From contig JAHZHL010000016.1 of NCBI GenBank assembly GCA_019420305.1, positions 16,562-80,561 of the forward strand: 64,000 nt of DNA. The letters run 5' to 3'. The stretch comes from Bacillota bacterium. GTDB taxonomy: Bacteria > Bacillota > Clostridia > Peptostreptococcales > Anaerovoracaceae. Both the position numbers and the translations under genes were made by a program. Below the pieces are notes generated by a model. That model worked only from the letters and a program-made list of their open reading frames with translations. It did not search any database and was not told the origin of the DNA. Below, in pieces: positions 1-7,345 of this stretch (position 1 is its first letter; each line of letters opens with the position of its first letter).

Positions 1-15
1 GAGTTGTTCGTTCAT
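1..15 (-). CDS. 5' end of a gene leaving the window on the left
   Basis: The reverse strand reads an AGAGGTG ribosome site, then ATG and codons for MNEQL before the window ends. It lies 12 nt after the stop of the preceding small gene, so it is probably the next cistron of the same minus-strand operon. Nothing can be said of the product. Confidence 0.55.
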
Positions 16-27
16 CCGGTTCACCTC

Positions 28-285
28 TCATTCTTTTTTGTCATAAATGGATACATCCCGCTGACATCCCTTCGGAACGATTTCGTTTTTTATCGCTGTT
101 TTATATTCCTGATAAATATCATAGGCGTAGCTTGCGGTTCTTATGTTTACCGGCAGCGCGTCCGGATCGATCTTTGAGATATTTTTTCTGGTTTCTTTTT
201 CGCCGGAAAGCAGCATACATCCAATTATCACTCCCGCAATCAGCAGAAGAACTGCAGCGGCAATAAAAAATGATTTCTTAGTCAT
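28..285 (-). CDS. Small single-pass membrane protein, unknown function
   Basis: The protein has about 85 residues. A short basic N-terminus (MTKK) precedes a hydrophobic helix at about residues 5-27, and the rest is a polar tail ending in KKE. A cysteine at the end of the helix (IIGCML) is only weakly lipobox-like. The ATG at 285 is preferred to an in-frame TTG at 291 because AGGGGGG sits 7 nt before it. It follows a frameshifted small membrane gene by about a dozen nt and precedes another start at position 15, so it is part of a run of small genes. I do not recognise the family. Confidence 0.6.
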   Translation of the reverse strand: MTKKSFFIAAAVLLLIAGVIIGCMLLSGEKETRKNISKIDPDALPVNIRTASYAYDIYQEYKTAIKNEIVPKGCQRDVSIYDKKE

Positions 286-297
286 AGCCAATCCCCC

Positions 298-425
298 CTA
301 TTCGGAACGCACTTTATTTCCCCACAGATCGACTGATAATAAGAAAATCAGTCCATAGGCAAGACCGCCAAGGATTTCATAATCGGTCGGCCGCCAGATT
401 CCCAGATTTTCTTTTTTGTATTCAT
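298..425 (-). pseudogene. Small membrane-protein gene with a one-base frameshift
   Basis: An ATG at 425, with AGGAGA 8 nt before it, opens a frame that soon loses sense and stops after about 25 codons. In the frame one base over, the DNA reads on with convincing protein sequence: IWRPTDYEILGGLAYG, then a hydrophobic stretch LIFLLSV, then LWGNKVRSE and a stop at 298-300. Adding one A to the six-A run at 412-417 joins start and body into a 42-residue protein. The span is 128 nt, one short of a codon multiple. It could be a true pseudogene, a sequencing error in a homopolymer, or slippage-controlled expression. Confidence 0.6.
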
Positions 426-476
426 GACAGGTTCTCCTTTTTTGAACTCACATTGCCCAAACAATTATTGCCGAAA

Positions 477-506
477 GCGTCCTCGAATGCTGATTTTCAA
501 GGACGC
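477..506 (-). terminator. Possible terminator hairpin after the 522-968 gene
   Basis: A 7-bp inverted repeat (GCGTCCT / AGGACGC) with a 16-nt loop begins about 15 nt after the stop of the upstream minus-strand gene. The following run is only TTTCGG, so termination would be weak. Confidence 0.35.
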
Positions 507-521
507 TAATTGAATGAGTCG

Positions 522-968
522 TTATTGTAAAATGAGCGTTGTCTTTTGTTCCCCGGAATCCTGTGTTTGTGAAATCGTCACCTCGACTTTTTTTGGTTTT
601 TCTTCACTATAGGATAACATAAGACAATCACACTGTTTGTATGATTTCATTAAAATCAGTTTTTGTTTGAAAGAAGGCTGTTCTGATCCCGTTGAACCGA
701 ATTTCTCATGTTCATATACAATTTCGCCATCTGAGACAACAGAAACGAAGACATCTTTCAATATGTCCTCTTCTCCATTATAGAAAAGAAACCCTTCCCA
801 CCAGCCGCTATCATAGGTTTTTATTAAACAGGCACTCCACTCTCCATTTTTGCTTTCTGCATAGGAAACAGCCGCTCTTTCACAGCACCAATATCCCACT
901 GCCCCTGCAACTAGGATTCCAATACAAAGAAGCTTAACGATTGTTCTTTTGTTTCGTAAAATTTTCAC
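522..968 (-). CDS. Secreted or membrane-anchored protein, unknown function
   Basis: The gene starts with GTG at 968, with GGAG 9 nt before it, and gives 148 residues. A basic start (MKILRNKR) and hydrophobic helix at about residues 10-27 (LLCIGILVAGAVGYW) form a signal or anchor. The rest looks extracellular, with aromatic and cysteine residues (GWWEGFLFY, KQCDC) and a C-terminal beta-rich segment. No family was recognised. It lies in the same minus-strand series as the 1024-1410 and 1575-1745 genes, which are preceded by an ECF-type promoter at 1945-1973. Confidence 0.65.
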   Translation of the reverse strand: MKILRNKRTIVKLLCIGILVAGAVGYWCCERAAVSYAESKNGEWSACLIKTYDSGWWEGFLFYNGEEDILKDVFVSVVSDGEIVYEHEKFGSTGSEQPSFKQKLILMKSYKQCDCLMLSYSEEKPKKVEVTISQTQDSGEQKTTLILQ

Positions 969-983
969 CCTTATCTACTCCTA

Positions 984-1030
984 CCCCTTTATATATTAAG
1001 ATGATCCGAATCGGTTATTCGGTTCAAAAT
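984..1030 (-). repeat. Copy 1 of a 47-bp repeat at gene 3' ends
   Basis: About 47 bp here match 1489-1535 with only a few differences, sharing the blocks TTATATATTAAGA and TCGGTTATTCGGTTCAAAAT. On the minus strand this copy can fold as CCGAAT-loop-ATTCGG. It overlaps the stop codon of the 1024-1410 gene, so it may act as a 3' end or processing signal. Confidence 0.7.
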
Positions 1031-1410
1031 TCAAAAAAACATATGCTCCCTATTGATGGAAGTATAAAATAGCCAAATGCCAGGAAAATTCCTATACAAC
1101 CGGAAACTATAAGTAAGGCCTTCTCCATTTTAGGCATCTTTTTACATATTCCTGTAACAAATGCCAGCCCTGCTATTAAAAATACTGCCAGCCCTCTAAT
1201 TAGTTTCGTGGATTGCATATCGGCAACTAAAAAAGTTAGATTTAATACCAAAAAACCCAAACCTGAAATGAATATGACGATAGGCAAAAATTTCTCTTTA
1301 CTCTTTCTTATGAATTTCACTCCTTCGAACAATCCTAAAACGAAAGCTGCAGCAATCGCAATCTTAAATAAAGTCTGAAATATTGAAATGATAAAAAGAT
1401 AATGTGCCAT
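1024..1410 (-). CDS. Four-helix membrane protein, unknown function
   Basis: The protein has 128 mostly hydrophobic residues with about four membrane helices, at roughly 5-28, 41-62, 70-88 and 97-120. The third is followed by a positive CKKMPKMEK loop. The start ATG at 1410 directly follows a TGA that ends a 24-codon leader frame (MKRIWQLSC...), with GGAGGTG just upstream, which suggests translational coupling. Gene and leader are followed by repeat copy 1, and the neighbouring unit has the same arrangement. No family was recognised. Confidence 0.65.
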   Translation of the reverse strand: MAHYLFIISIFQTLFKIAIAAAFVLGLFEGVKFIRKSKEKFLPIVIFISGLGFLVLNLTFLVADMQSTKLIRGLAVFLIAGLAFVTGICKKMPKMEKALLIVSGCIGIFLAFGYFILPSIGSICFFEF

Positions 1411-1488
1411 TCATTCCACCTCCTCACTTACAAGCTCATCCTCCGATTCCCTTCTTTGACATGATAGCTGCCAAATTCTTTTCATTTA

Positions 1489-1535
1489 CCCTTTTATATA
1501 TTAAGACGATCCAGATCGGTTATTCGGTTCAAAAT
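1489..1535 (-). repeat. Copy 2 of the 47-bp repeat at gene 3' ends
   Basis: This copy matches 984-1030 closely and starts about 40 nt after the stop of the 1575-1745 gene. Its hairpin is weaker because ATTCGG has become ATCTGG. The pair suggests a local duplication of a small-gene unit. Confidence 0.7.
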
Positions 1536-1574
1536 CTGAAAAATTTATAAAAATTTCAAAAGCATCTTTAAATA

Positions 1575-1745
1575 TTATTTTCTCGTCTTTTGAATATTAA
1601 GACAGAAGACAAGAATCACAGTATACCCAAGCCAACTGAGGGTCGCGCTGATTTTGGGAAGCCATACGCCAATCAGCGGAAGCACGATAGCGCCTATGAG
1701 CGCGATTATGAAAATTGCACTTATAAAATTGAATTTTCCCTGCAC
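1575..1745 (-). CDS. Small two-helix membrane protein
   Basis: From a GTG at 1745, preceded by GGGGAAGGTGG, the gene encodes about 56 residues. They form two hydrophobic helices (FISAIFIIALIGAIVLPLIG and LSWLGYTVILVFCL) and a basic tail (NIQKTRK). An in-frame extension upstream is possible but has a worse ribosome site and a composition unlike a membrane protein. The gene is the first clear cistron downstream of the minus-strand ECF-type promoter at 1945-1973. Function unknown. Confidence 0.5.
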   Translation of the reverse strand: MQGKFNFISAIFIIALIGAIVLPLIGVWLPKISATLSWLGYTVILVFCLNIQKTRK

Positions 1746-1944
1746 AGAAACCACCTTCCCCGAAATTTTCATACATAATATGTTGTGCATAGAACACATT
1801 CTTTTCATAACGAATTCTTTCAAGGTTTCAGAGTCCCCTTGCAATCATACTGCACCACTTCCCTTCTTTGACATGTTATAGAAAAACAATACACAATTTT
1901 TTATCCTTCATCCATTGATGATATTCATTCACTGTATTTATCTA

Positions 1945-1973
1945 TTAACGCAAATCCTGAAAGAATGTTGCAA
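1945..1973 (-). promoter_or_regulatory. ECF-type promoter firing into the small-gene block
   Basis: The minus strand reads TTGCAAC (1973-1967), exactly 16 nt, then CGTTAA (1950-1945). The same pattern occurs at 1987-2015 on the plus strand and before the ECF sigma gene at 3941-3969. It lies back to back with the plus-strand copy, so one intergenic stretch serves both directions. Confidence 0.65.
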
Positions 1974-1986
1974 ATAATCGAATTTT

Positions 1987-2015
1987 TTGCAACAAAATAG
2001 TTTTTTTATCGTTGA
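1987..2015 (+). promoter_or_regulatory. ECF-type promoter of the 2041-2508 gene
   Basis: The sequence is TTGCAAC (1987-1993), exactly 16 nt, then CGTTGA (2010-2015). The ribosome site AAAGGAGG begins only 9 nt later, so the leader would be very short. The pattern matches the probable autoregulatory promoter of the nearby ECF sigma factor. Confidence 0.65.
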
Positions 2016-2040
2016 TCAAATACAAAGGAGGATTTATACA

Positions 2041-2508
2041 ATGAAAAAGCAACTACTATCTGTGTCTTTGGCAATCGCTGTTTTGGTTATACAGCCAGCA
2101 GTACCAGCTTTTGCGAAAGAGCAGCCTTCCATCAAAACAGAGCAATCTTGTGATACTATAGAAACTGATACCAGTATTACCGTAAATCCACAAAAAATCA
2201 CTGCTGGCACTTTGTCTTTTAATCGGCGATCTGATTCGTTGGGGGCAGGCACGCTACAGGTCATTTCATCAACCACTCCATCTTCTATGAAAGCGACGAT
2301 ACGACTTCAAGTGAAAAAAAATGGAACCTCGACTTATAAAAATGCTTCAACTGCATCTGTCACCGCAAAAGTAACAAATAAAAAAACGTTAACCAAATCA
2401 TTTTCATTTAAAATTTCAACGGCGAAAAAATATCGAGTAAAGGCTACAGTCGTAGAAACGATTAATGGGAATACGGTAACATCTACATTCTATAAGAAAC
2501 TGTCTTAA
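2041..2508 (+). CDS. Secreted protein of the ECF regulon, unknown function
   Basis: The protein has 155 residues with a clear signal peptide: KKQ, a hydrophobic core, then PAFA before KEQPS. The mature part is rich in Ser, Thr and Lys, with beta-type patterns (SVTAKVTNKKTLTKSFSF) typical of small exported or wall-associated proteins. The ATG at 2041 is chosen because AAAGGAGG precedes it by 8 nt. It is alone on the plus strand, behind an ECF-type promoter. Its likely role is as an envelope or extracellular effector of the neighbouring sigma factor. That role is inferred from the promoter; no family was recognised. Confidence 0.75.
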   Translation: MKKQLLSVSLAIAVLVIQPAVPAFAKEQPSIKTEQSCDTIETDTSITVNPQKITAGTLSFNRRSDSLGAGTLQVISSTTPSSMKATIRLQVKKNGTSTYKNASTASVTAKVTNKKTLTKSFSFKISTAKKYRVKATVVETINGNTVTSTFYKKLS

Positions 2509-2514
2509 ATAATG

Positions 2515-2562
2515 GAAAAAGTACGGAAAGCATTTTGCCTGTTGCACAATCCTTCCGTACTT
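2515..2562. terminator. Bidirectional terminator between convergent genes
   Basis: An 8-bp stem GTACGGAA (2521-2528) pairs with TTCCGTAC (2553-2560). It is flanked by AAAAA on the left, which gives a T-run on the minus strand, and by TTCTCTT on the right. It serves the plus gene ending at 2508 and the minus gene ending at 2573. Confidence 0.7.
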
Positions 2563-2572
2563 CTCTTATGTT

Positions 2573-3289
2573 TTATTCTAAATTTTCAGCAATCTTCTGC
2601 AGATCCGAATCTTTTATTCCTGTAGCTGATATTTGAACTGCACTATGGCTGAAAAATACGGTACATCCCTTCGTATCCGTAATCACATCTTCCCACATGG
2701 AAATTGTTCTGTCCGATAATTTAATCGTTTCTCCATCACCTGCTCCCATCGCGTCTGCGTTACTGTCAATTGGGATCTGTACAATTAAAAGCTCTTTTCT
2801 CTTGCGTTCATAATGATACGTAACTGTATAATAATGATCAGTTGTTTGTTCTACCACTATCTTTTGAAATTGATACCCCTTTGGAATATAGTCCGGTTGT
2901 TTCAGATCGGTGATCACCTGCTGGAGTTCTGGCAGCAAATCCGGATCTGTAATTTCCCAGGTCTCCTCTATTTCAGAGGAGTCTTCAGTTTCTGTAACAA
3001 TGACACCGGAATTCCAGGTAAACATTCGTTTCTGAATATGATCTTTGATCGCATCCACATATCCATTTCCTATGAAGAGAGCTGTTGCGGACGAACTTAA
3101 GATAATAATCATAAGAATTGCCGCAACTCGAAACGCTTTTTTATAGGTTCGTCTTGGCAACGATACTGTCACATCCTTTTGCAGAAAGCTTCGATCAAGT
3201 TCGGGTACCTTACAATTGTCTTCCTCATACATTTTTTGAAATTGTTCGTAGAATCGTTTTTCCTGTGTTGTCCATTGTTTCTCGTCCAT
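2573..3289 (-). CDS. Membrane anti-sigma factor with DUF4367-like domain
   Basis: This 238-residue protein has a cytoplasmic N-terminal third (to about 50), one membrane helix at about 51-71 (VAAILMIIILSSSATALFIG) and an external C-terminus. The last 120 residues, with DYIPKGYQF, a tyrosine-rich strand and a GCTVFFSHSAVQISATG segment, resemble DUF4367 domains found in Clostridia anti-sigma factors. It lies 9 nt after the ECF sigma gene. It is expected to hold that sigma factor at the membrane until an envelope signal releases it. The pairing is well supported by position; the signal is unknown. Confidence 0.8.
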   Translation of the reverse strand: MDEKQWTTQEKRFYEQFQKMYEEDNCKVPELDRSFLQKDVTVSLPRRTYKKAFRVAAILMIIILSSSATALFIGNGYVDAIKDHIQKRMFTWNSGVIVTETEDSSEIEETWEITDPDLLPELQQVITDLKQPDYIPKGYQFQKIVVEQTTDHYYTVTYHYERKRKELLIVQIPIDSNADAMGAGDGETIKLSDRTISMWEDVITDTKGCTVFFSHSAVQISATGIKDSDLQKIAENLE

Positions 3290-3298
3290 CGCAATCCC

Positions 3299-3847
3299 CT
3301 ACCTATCCATTTCCAGAAAAATTGTTTTTAACTTACTTAATCCCCGTGCAATCATAGAACGTGTTGTGTTGTAATTCAGATTCAAAATTTCTGCAATTTC
3401 CTGATGGCTTTTTCCTCCAAAATACCGCAAACGAATGGGAACGGAATACTTCGTATCCAACAAATCCAACGCCTTCCTCAATCGCTTTAAATCTTCATTT
3501 TTAATCAAGATTTCAAGTGCGTCTTCCGTAAGTTTTGCGGATTTAACTTCATCCAATAGTTTGTCATTATCTGTATATAAGTACTCTTTTGATACACATC
3601 TTAAAAACGTAATATATTCGTTATAAGCCACCCGAAACATCCACTGTTTTTTATAATCAACAGAAATCAGTTTTTCTCTGTTAATCCATGCTTTTTCCAT
3701 TGTTATTTGCGATATATTTTCAGCCAGATGGCAGTCACAGCCAAGATGAAGCAGATATTTATATACGTCTCCATATAGTGGGATCACGGTCGCTTCAAAT
3801 ATTTCCTTAATTTGTTTTTCGTTTGTATGCTTTTTATTTCTATTCAT
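3299..3847 (-). CDS. ECF-family RNA polymerase sigma factor
   Basis: This 182-residue protein has a region 2 at about 20-90 (GDVYKYLLHLG, AENISQITMEKAW, KKQWMFRVAYNEYITFLR) and a region 4 helix-turn-helix at about 120-175 (YSVPIRLRYFGGKSHQEIAEIL, YNTTRSMIARGLSKLK). These are the usual ECF landmarks without a region 3. It is followed by a membrane anti-sigma gene and preceded by a TTGCAAC-N16-CGTTAG promoter that matches two promoters 2 kb away. This indicates autoregulation and a small local regulon. Confidence 0.88.
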   Translation of the reverse strand: MNRNKKHTNEKQIKEIFEATVIPLYGDVYKYLLHLGCDCHLAENISQITMEKAWINREKLISVDYKKQWMFRVAYNEYITFLRCVSKEYLYTDNDKLLDEVKSAKLTEDALEILIKNEDLKRLRKALDLLDTKYSVPIRLRYFGGKSHQEIAEILNLNYNTTRSMIARGLSKLKTIFLEMDR

Positions 3848-3901
3848 TTTCTAATATCCTAATAATGTGTATTTATAATTTTAATGCACACTACCAGAGT
3901 T

Positions 3902-3941
3902 GTAAATAGAGAATCTCAGCCATTTACAATTCTCTATTTAC
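3902..3941 (-). repeat. Perfect 13-bp dyad in the ECF sigma leader
   Basis: GTAAATAGAGAAT (3902-3914) is the exact reverse complement of 3929-3941, with a 14-nt loop. The dyad touches the -10 element of the sigma promoter and covers the transcription start. It has no T-run, so an operator or structured mRNA leader is more likely than a terminator. Confidence 0.7.
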
Positions 3942-3969
3942 TAACGCAGATCAGATGTAAATGTTGCAA
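3941..3969 (-). promoter_or_regulatory. Probable autoregulatory promoter of the ECF sigma gene
   Basis: The minus strand reads TTGCAAC (3969-3963), 16 nt, then CGTTAG (3946-3941), about 95 nt before the sigma start codon. Spacing and both hexamers agree with the promoters at 1945-1973 and 1987-2015. Confidence 0.7.
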
Positions 3970-3992
3970 AATATAATCCTTCACCCTCAAAC

Positions 3993-4034
3993 AAAAAGCC
4001 CCGCGCGGGCGTTTCAGCCTTTGCGGGGCGTTTT
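3993..4034 (-). terminator. Terminator of the arc operon
   Basis: GCCCCGC (3998-4004) pairs with GCGGGGC (4023-4029). On the minus strand the hairpin is followed by TTTTT. It sits about 30 nt past the arcC stop. Confidence 0.85.
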
Positions 4035-4064
4035 AGACAATCGTGTATTTTCCTGCCTGCGCCT

Positions 4065-5009
4065 TTAATTAAAGGTCAGGACGGTTCCTGTTTTTCCCTC
4101 CAGGGCTTCCACGGCCTTGTCCAGGGATGTGATAATTGCCCGTTTCTGCGGGAAAGCGCGGATGAATTTCATCGCCGCTTCTACTTTCGGGAGCATACTT
4201 CCCGGCGCGAAATGGCCTTCCTCCACATACTGAGCCGCTTCTGCCAGGGAAATGTGGTCCAGATCCTGCTGGTTGGGCTGATTGAAGTTGATGGCCACTT
4301 TTTCCACCTCAGTAAGGATCATCAGAATATCCGCGTCTACCTGTTCAGCCAGAAGTTCTGCGGCAAAGTCCTTATCGATTACCGCCGCTGTTCCTTCCAG
4401 CGTGCCGTCAGGATTTTCGACAACCGGAATTCCGCCGCCTCCGCAAGTAATGACGATGGCGTGATCCCACAGTTCTTTGACCGCGTCGATTTCAACAATC
4501 TTTCTCGGCAGAGGGGATGCCACCACTCTCCGGTAACCGCGCCCGGAATCTTCTCTCATGATATAGCCCTTTTCTTTTTCCAAGTGCTTTGCCTCAGCTT
4601 CCGAGTAAAAAGGACCGATAGGCTTGGTAGGATTTTTAAAGGCCGGATCGTTTGCCTCCACAATCATCTGGGTAGCTACCGTCACCACCGGAATGTTGCG
4701 GTTCGTCTTATTAAGGGCATACTTCAGACACTGCTGGATATGGTAACCGATATATCCCTGAGACATGGCGCCGCAGACGTCAAAAGGCATAGGCGGGGTC
4801 ACGTCCTTCGCCGCTTCGGAGGCCATGACAATGCGGCCTACCTGGGGTCCGTTGCCGTGAACGACCGCAATCTCATAACCGCTGCCGCTGATTTCCGCAA
4901 TGTGTTCGCAGGTTTTGCGCACAACGGCAAGCTGCGCCTCCGCAGTAGGCTCTCCTTTTCCGGACTGCAGCGCGTTTCCGCCCAGGGCAATTACGATTTT
5001 TTCACTCAT
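4065..5009 (-). CDS. arcC: Carbamate kinase
   Basis: The enzyme transfers phosphate from carbamoyl phosphate to ADP, giving ATP, CO2 and ammonia, the energy-yielding last step of the arginine deiminase pathway. The 314 residues match the usual length. Visible motifs are IVIALGGNAL at the N-terminus, VVHGNGPQVG at about 49-58, the ITCGGGGIPV loop at about 188-197, and a KVEAAMKF segment near the end. AGGAGG precedes the ATG. It is the third gene of arcB-arcA-arcC, 24 nt after arcA, and is followed by a strong terminator. No ArcD arginine/ornithine antiporter is in the operon. Confidence 0.97.
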   Translation of the reverse strand: MSEKIVIALGGNALQSGKGEPTAEAQLAVVRKTCEHIAEISGSGYEIAVVHGNGPQVGRIVMASEAAKDVTPPMPFDVCGAMSQGYIGYHIQQCLKYALNKTNRNIPVVTVATQMIVEANDPAFKNPTKPIGPFYSEAEAKHLEKEKGYIMREDSGRGYRRVVASPLPRKIVEIDAVKELWDHAIVITCGGGGIPVVENPDGTLEGTAAVIDKDFAAELLAEQVDADILMILTEVEKVAINFNQPNQQDLDHISLAEAAQYVEEGHFAPGSMLPKVEAAMKFIRAFPQKRAIITSLDKAVEALEGKTGTVLTFN

Positions 5010-5033
5010 CGTTGTCCTCCTCGTTTCATACTG

Positions 5034-6254
5034 TTACAGATCGTCTCTGTTGACCGGGCAGCTCATACATCTGGGGCCGCCTCTTCCTCTGGAAAGCTCC
5101 GAGCTGGGCATCGTGATAACCTTGATACCTTTTTTCTCCAGAAGATCGTTGGTTACATAGTTTCTCTCGTAAGTGATAACAGTGGCAGGCGCAATCGCCA
5201 AAGTATTGGATCCATCGTTCCACTGCTCCCTCTGAGCAGCCATGGGATCGTCTCCTCCACAGCGAATCAGCTCTACAGCGGGAAGCTTCAATTCACTGCT
5301 GAGGATATCCTCCAGCTCTCCTTGAATACTTTCAAAGTGCGCCTTTCCATCTCCGCTCAGTGTAATTTCATAAATCTGCAGCGGTCCTTCAATTTCCGGA
5401 TGGATGGTAAATTTGTCATAATCCACCATAGTAAAAACCGTGTCCAGATGCATAAAGGCTCTGCTCTTTGGAATGTCAAACACCAGGATCTTCTGAAAAG
5501 AAGATTCCTTCAGAATATTTTCCGCGAACCGCTCAATTCCTCCTGCTGTGGTTCTCTGGCTGAGACCGATTGCCACAATGTCCTTGGACAGAACCAGAAC
5601 ATCGCCGCCTTCAATGGAATATTCCTGGTCATAGTCATACCAGAGACGCGTTCCCTCCGGCGCGAAATCTTTATTATAACGATACATATAACGCAGCAGC
5701 AGGGCTTCTCTGCGCCTTGCCACGGTACTCATATGATGAACGTTTAATCCGTTCCCCACACAAGCTCCCGGGTCTCTTGTGAAATATAGGTTCGGCATCG
5801 GATCTGTATAATACGGATATCCGGAAGCGATATAGCTTGCCAGAGAGCCTTTATTTTTTACTGCTACTTCGTCTTTTTTGATTCCGGCAATCACCTTTTC
5901 CACCAGCTTTTTGGATGGCATGGAAAGGAGATAATCTCTTACCGCTTCCTGCGCTTCTTCCGAATAAATTCCGCTATCCGCTACAAAGTCATCGACAAAC
6001 GCTTTTCGGATCTCATCTGTGCTCAGAGATTTAGCTGTTTCATCGGCATAGTAGATAACTTCCACACCGTTTTCACGCAGAAGTTCCGCGAACCGGTCGT
6101 GTTCCTGCTGGGCAATCTTCAGATAGGGGATATCATCAAACAGCAGCCGTTCAAAATTATCGGGCACCAGCCCCTCAATCTCATTTCCCAGTCTGTGCAG
6201 CAATACTTTATTCAGTTTTCCTATTTCAGAGTAATTGTTAATTCCGGGTTTCAT
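5034..6254 (-). CDS. arcA: Arginine deiminase
   Basis: The enzyme hydrolyses arginine to citrulline and ammonia in the cytoplasm. The protein has 406 residues, the normal family length. Family motifs are FTRDPGACVGNG at about 160-171, an EGGDVLVL acid segment, HLDTVFTMVD with the catalytic His region, CGGDDPMAAQREQWNDG, and the C-terminal GRGGPRCMSCP that carries the nucleophilic cysteine. The ATG at 6254 is preferred over the GTG two codons upstream because GAGGAGG sits 6 nt before it. It is the middle gene of arcB-arcA-arcC. Confidence 0.97.
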   Translation of the reverse strand: MKPGINNYSEIGKLNKVLLHRLGNEIEGLVPDNFERLLFDDIPYLKIAQQEHDRFAELLRENGVEVIYYADETAKSLSTDEIRKAFVDDFVADSGIYSEEAQEAVRDYLLSMPSKKLVEKVIAGIKKDEVAVKNKGSLASYIASGYPYYTDPMPNLYFTRDPGACVGNGLNVHHMSTVARRREALLLRYMYRYNKDFAPEGTRLWYDYDQEYSIEGGDVLVLSKDIVAIGLSQRTTAGGIERFAENILKESSFQKILVFDIPKSRAFMHLDTVFTMVDYDKFTIHPEIEGPLQIYEITLSGDGKAHFESIQGELEDILSSELKLPAVELIRCGGDDPMAAQREQWNDGSNTLAIAPATVITYERNYVTNDLLEKKGIKVITMPSSELSRGRGGPRCMSCPVNRDDL

Positions 6255-6286
6255 AAACACCCTCCTCTCAGTTTCCTCTTACTAGT

Positions 6287-7282
6287 CTAACCAATTGTCG
6301 CTACAATAACAGCCTTAATTGTGTGCATTCTGTTTTCTGCCTCATCAAAGACTTTGGAGTGTTTGCTGCGGAATACTTCGTCGGTGACCTCGCGGATATC
6401 GTAACCTGCTTCTTTCTGCTCCCTGGCCATCTTGGTTTCAAAATCATGGAAAGACGGCAGGCAATGCAGGAAAATCACTTCCGGATTTTCCGTAGCTTTG
6501 ATCATGTCCATATCGATGCGGAATGGGGTCAGCAGCTTAACACGTTCCGGAATTTCGGCTTCTTCTCCCATGGAAGCCCATACATCGGAATACAGAACAT
6601 CCGCCCCCTTTAAGGCAGCCGGATCACTGGAAACTTCGATTACCGCTCCGGTTTCCTTCGCGACTTCCTGTACCCTTGCCAGTACATCCTGATCCATTTC
6701 TTTCGCCAGCACATCCGGACCGTAGGCTACATAATGCATTCCCATCTTCGCGCAGCCGTACATCCATGCGTAGCTCATATTGTTTCGAATATCTCCGCAG
6801 AATACCACTTTTACCCGATTCAGCGGTTTTGCGATATGTTCTTCGATCGTCATCAGGTCCGCCAGAATCTGTGTCGGGTGGTCGACGTCCGTCAGTCCGT
6901 TCCACACCGGAACGCCGGCATATTTGGCAAGATCTTCTACAACCGACTGTTCATACCCTCTGTACTCGATTCCGTCATAAAAACGTCCCAGAACCTTTGC
7001 CGTATCTTCCAGGGATTCTTTCTTTCCCATCTGAGAACTTCCCGAATCGAGGAACGTTACGCCGGCGCCTTCGTCCATGCAGGCAACTTCAAAGGCACAT
7101 CTTGTCCTCGTGGAGGTTTTTTCAAAAAGAAGAACTACATTCTTGCCTTTCAGGATCTGGTTGTTGATCCCCGCCCGTTTCTTTGATTTCAGGTCGTGGG
7201 CCAGATCCAGCATGTAACGGATTTCTTCCGGTGTAAAATCCATCAGTGTTAAAAAACTTCTACCCTTTAAATTTACTGCCAT
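6287..7282 (-). CDS. arcB: Ornithine carbamoyltransferase, catabolic
   Basis: In this operon the enzyme runs towards phosphorolysis of citrulline, giving ornithine and carbamoyl phosphate for ArcC. The 331 residues show the carbamoyl-phosphate site STRTR at about 54-58, HPTQILADL, and the ornithine-binding HCLPSFHD. The start is taken at the internal Met (MAVNLKGRSFL), with AAGGAG 9 nt upstream. An ATG eight codons earlier has no ribosome site and contains the Shine-Dalgarno in its own codons. The anabolic symbol argF cannot be excluded from sequence alone; linkage to arcA and arcC favours the catabolic role. Confidence 0.95.
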   Translation of the reverse strand: MAVNLKGRSFLTLMDFTPEEIRYMLDLAHDLKSKKRAGINNQILKGKNVVLLFEKTSTRTRCAFEVACMDEGAGVTFLDSGSSQMGKKESLEDTAKVLGRFYDGIEYRGYEQSVVEDLAKYAGVPVWNGLTDVDHPTQILADLMTIEEHIAKPLNRVKVVFCGDIRNNMSYAWMYGCAKMGMHYVAYGPDVLAKEMDQDVLARVQEVAKETGAVIEVSSDPAALKGADVLYSDVWASMGEEAEIPERVKLLTPFRIDMDMIKATENPEVIFLHCLPSFHDFETKMAREQKEAGYDIREVTDEVFRSKHSKVFDEAENRMHTIKAVIVATIG

Positions 7283-7345
7283 TTGTCTAATCTCCTTTTC
7301 ATTCATAAAATTATTCTCAGAATTATTTTGCCTGTCTTTAACAAA

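Noticed and set aside
4212..5747. 511-codon plus-strand open frame
   Set aside because: It lies antisense across arcC and arcA, whose motifs are unmistakable; no ribosome site and no recognisable protein.
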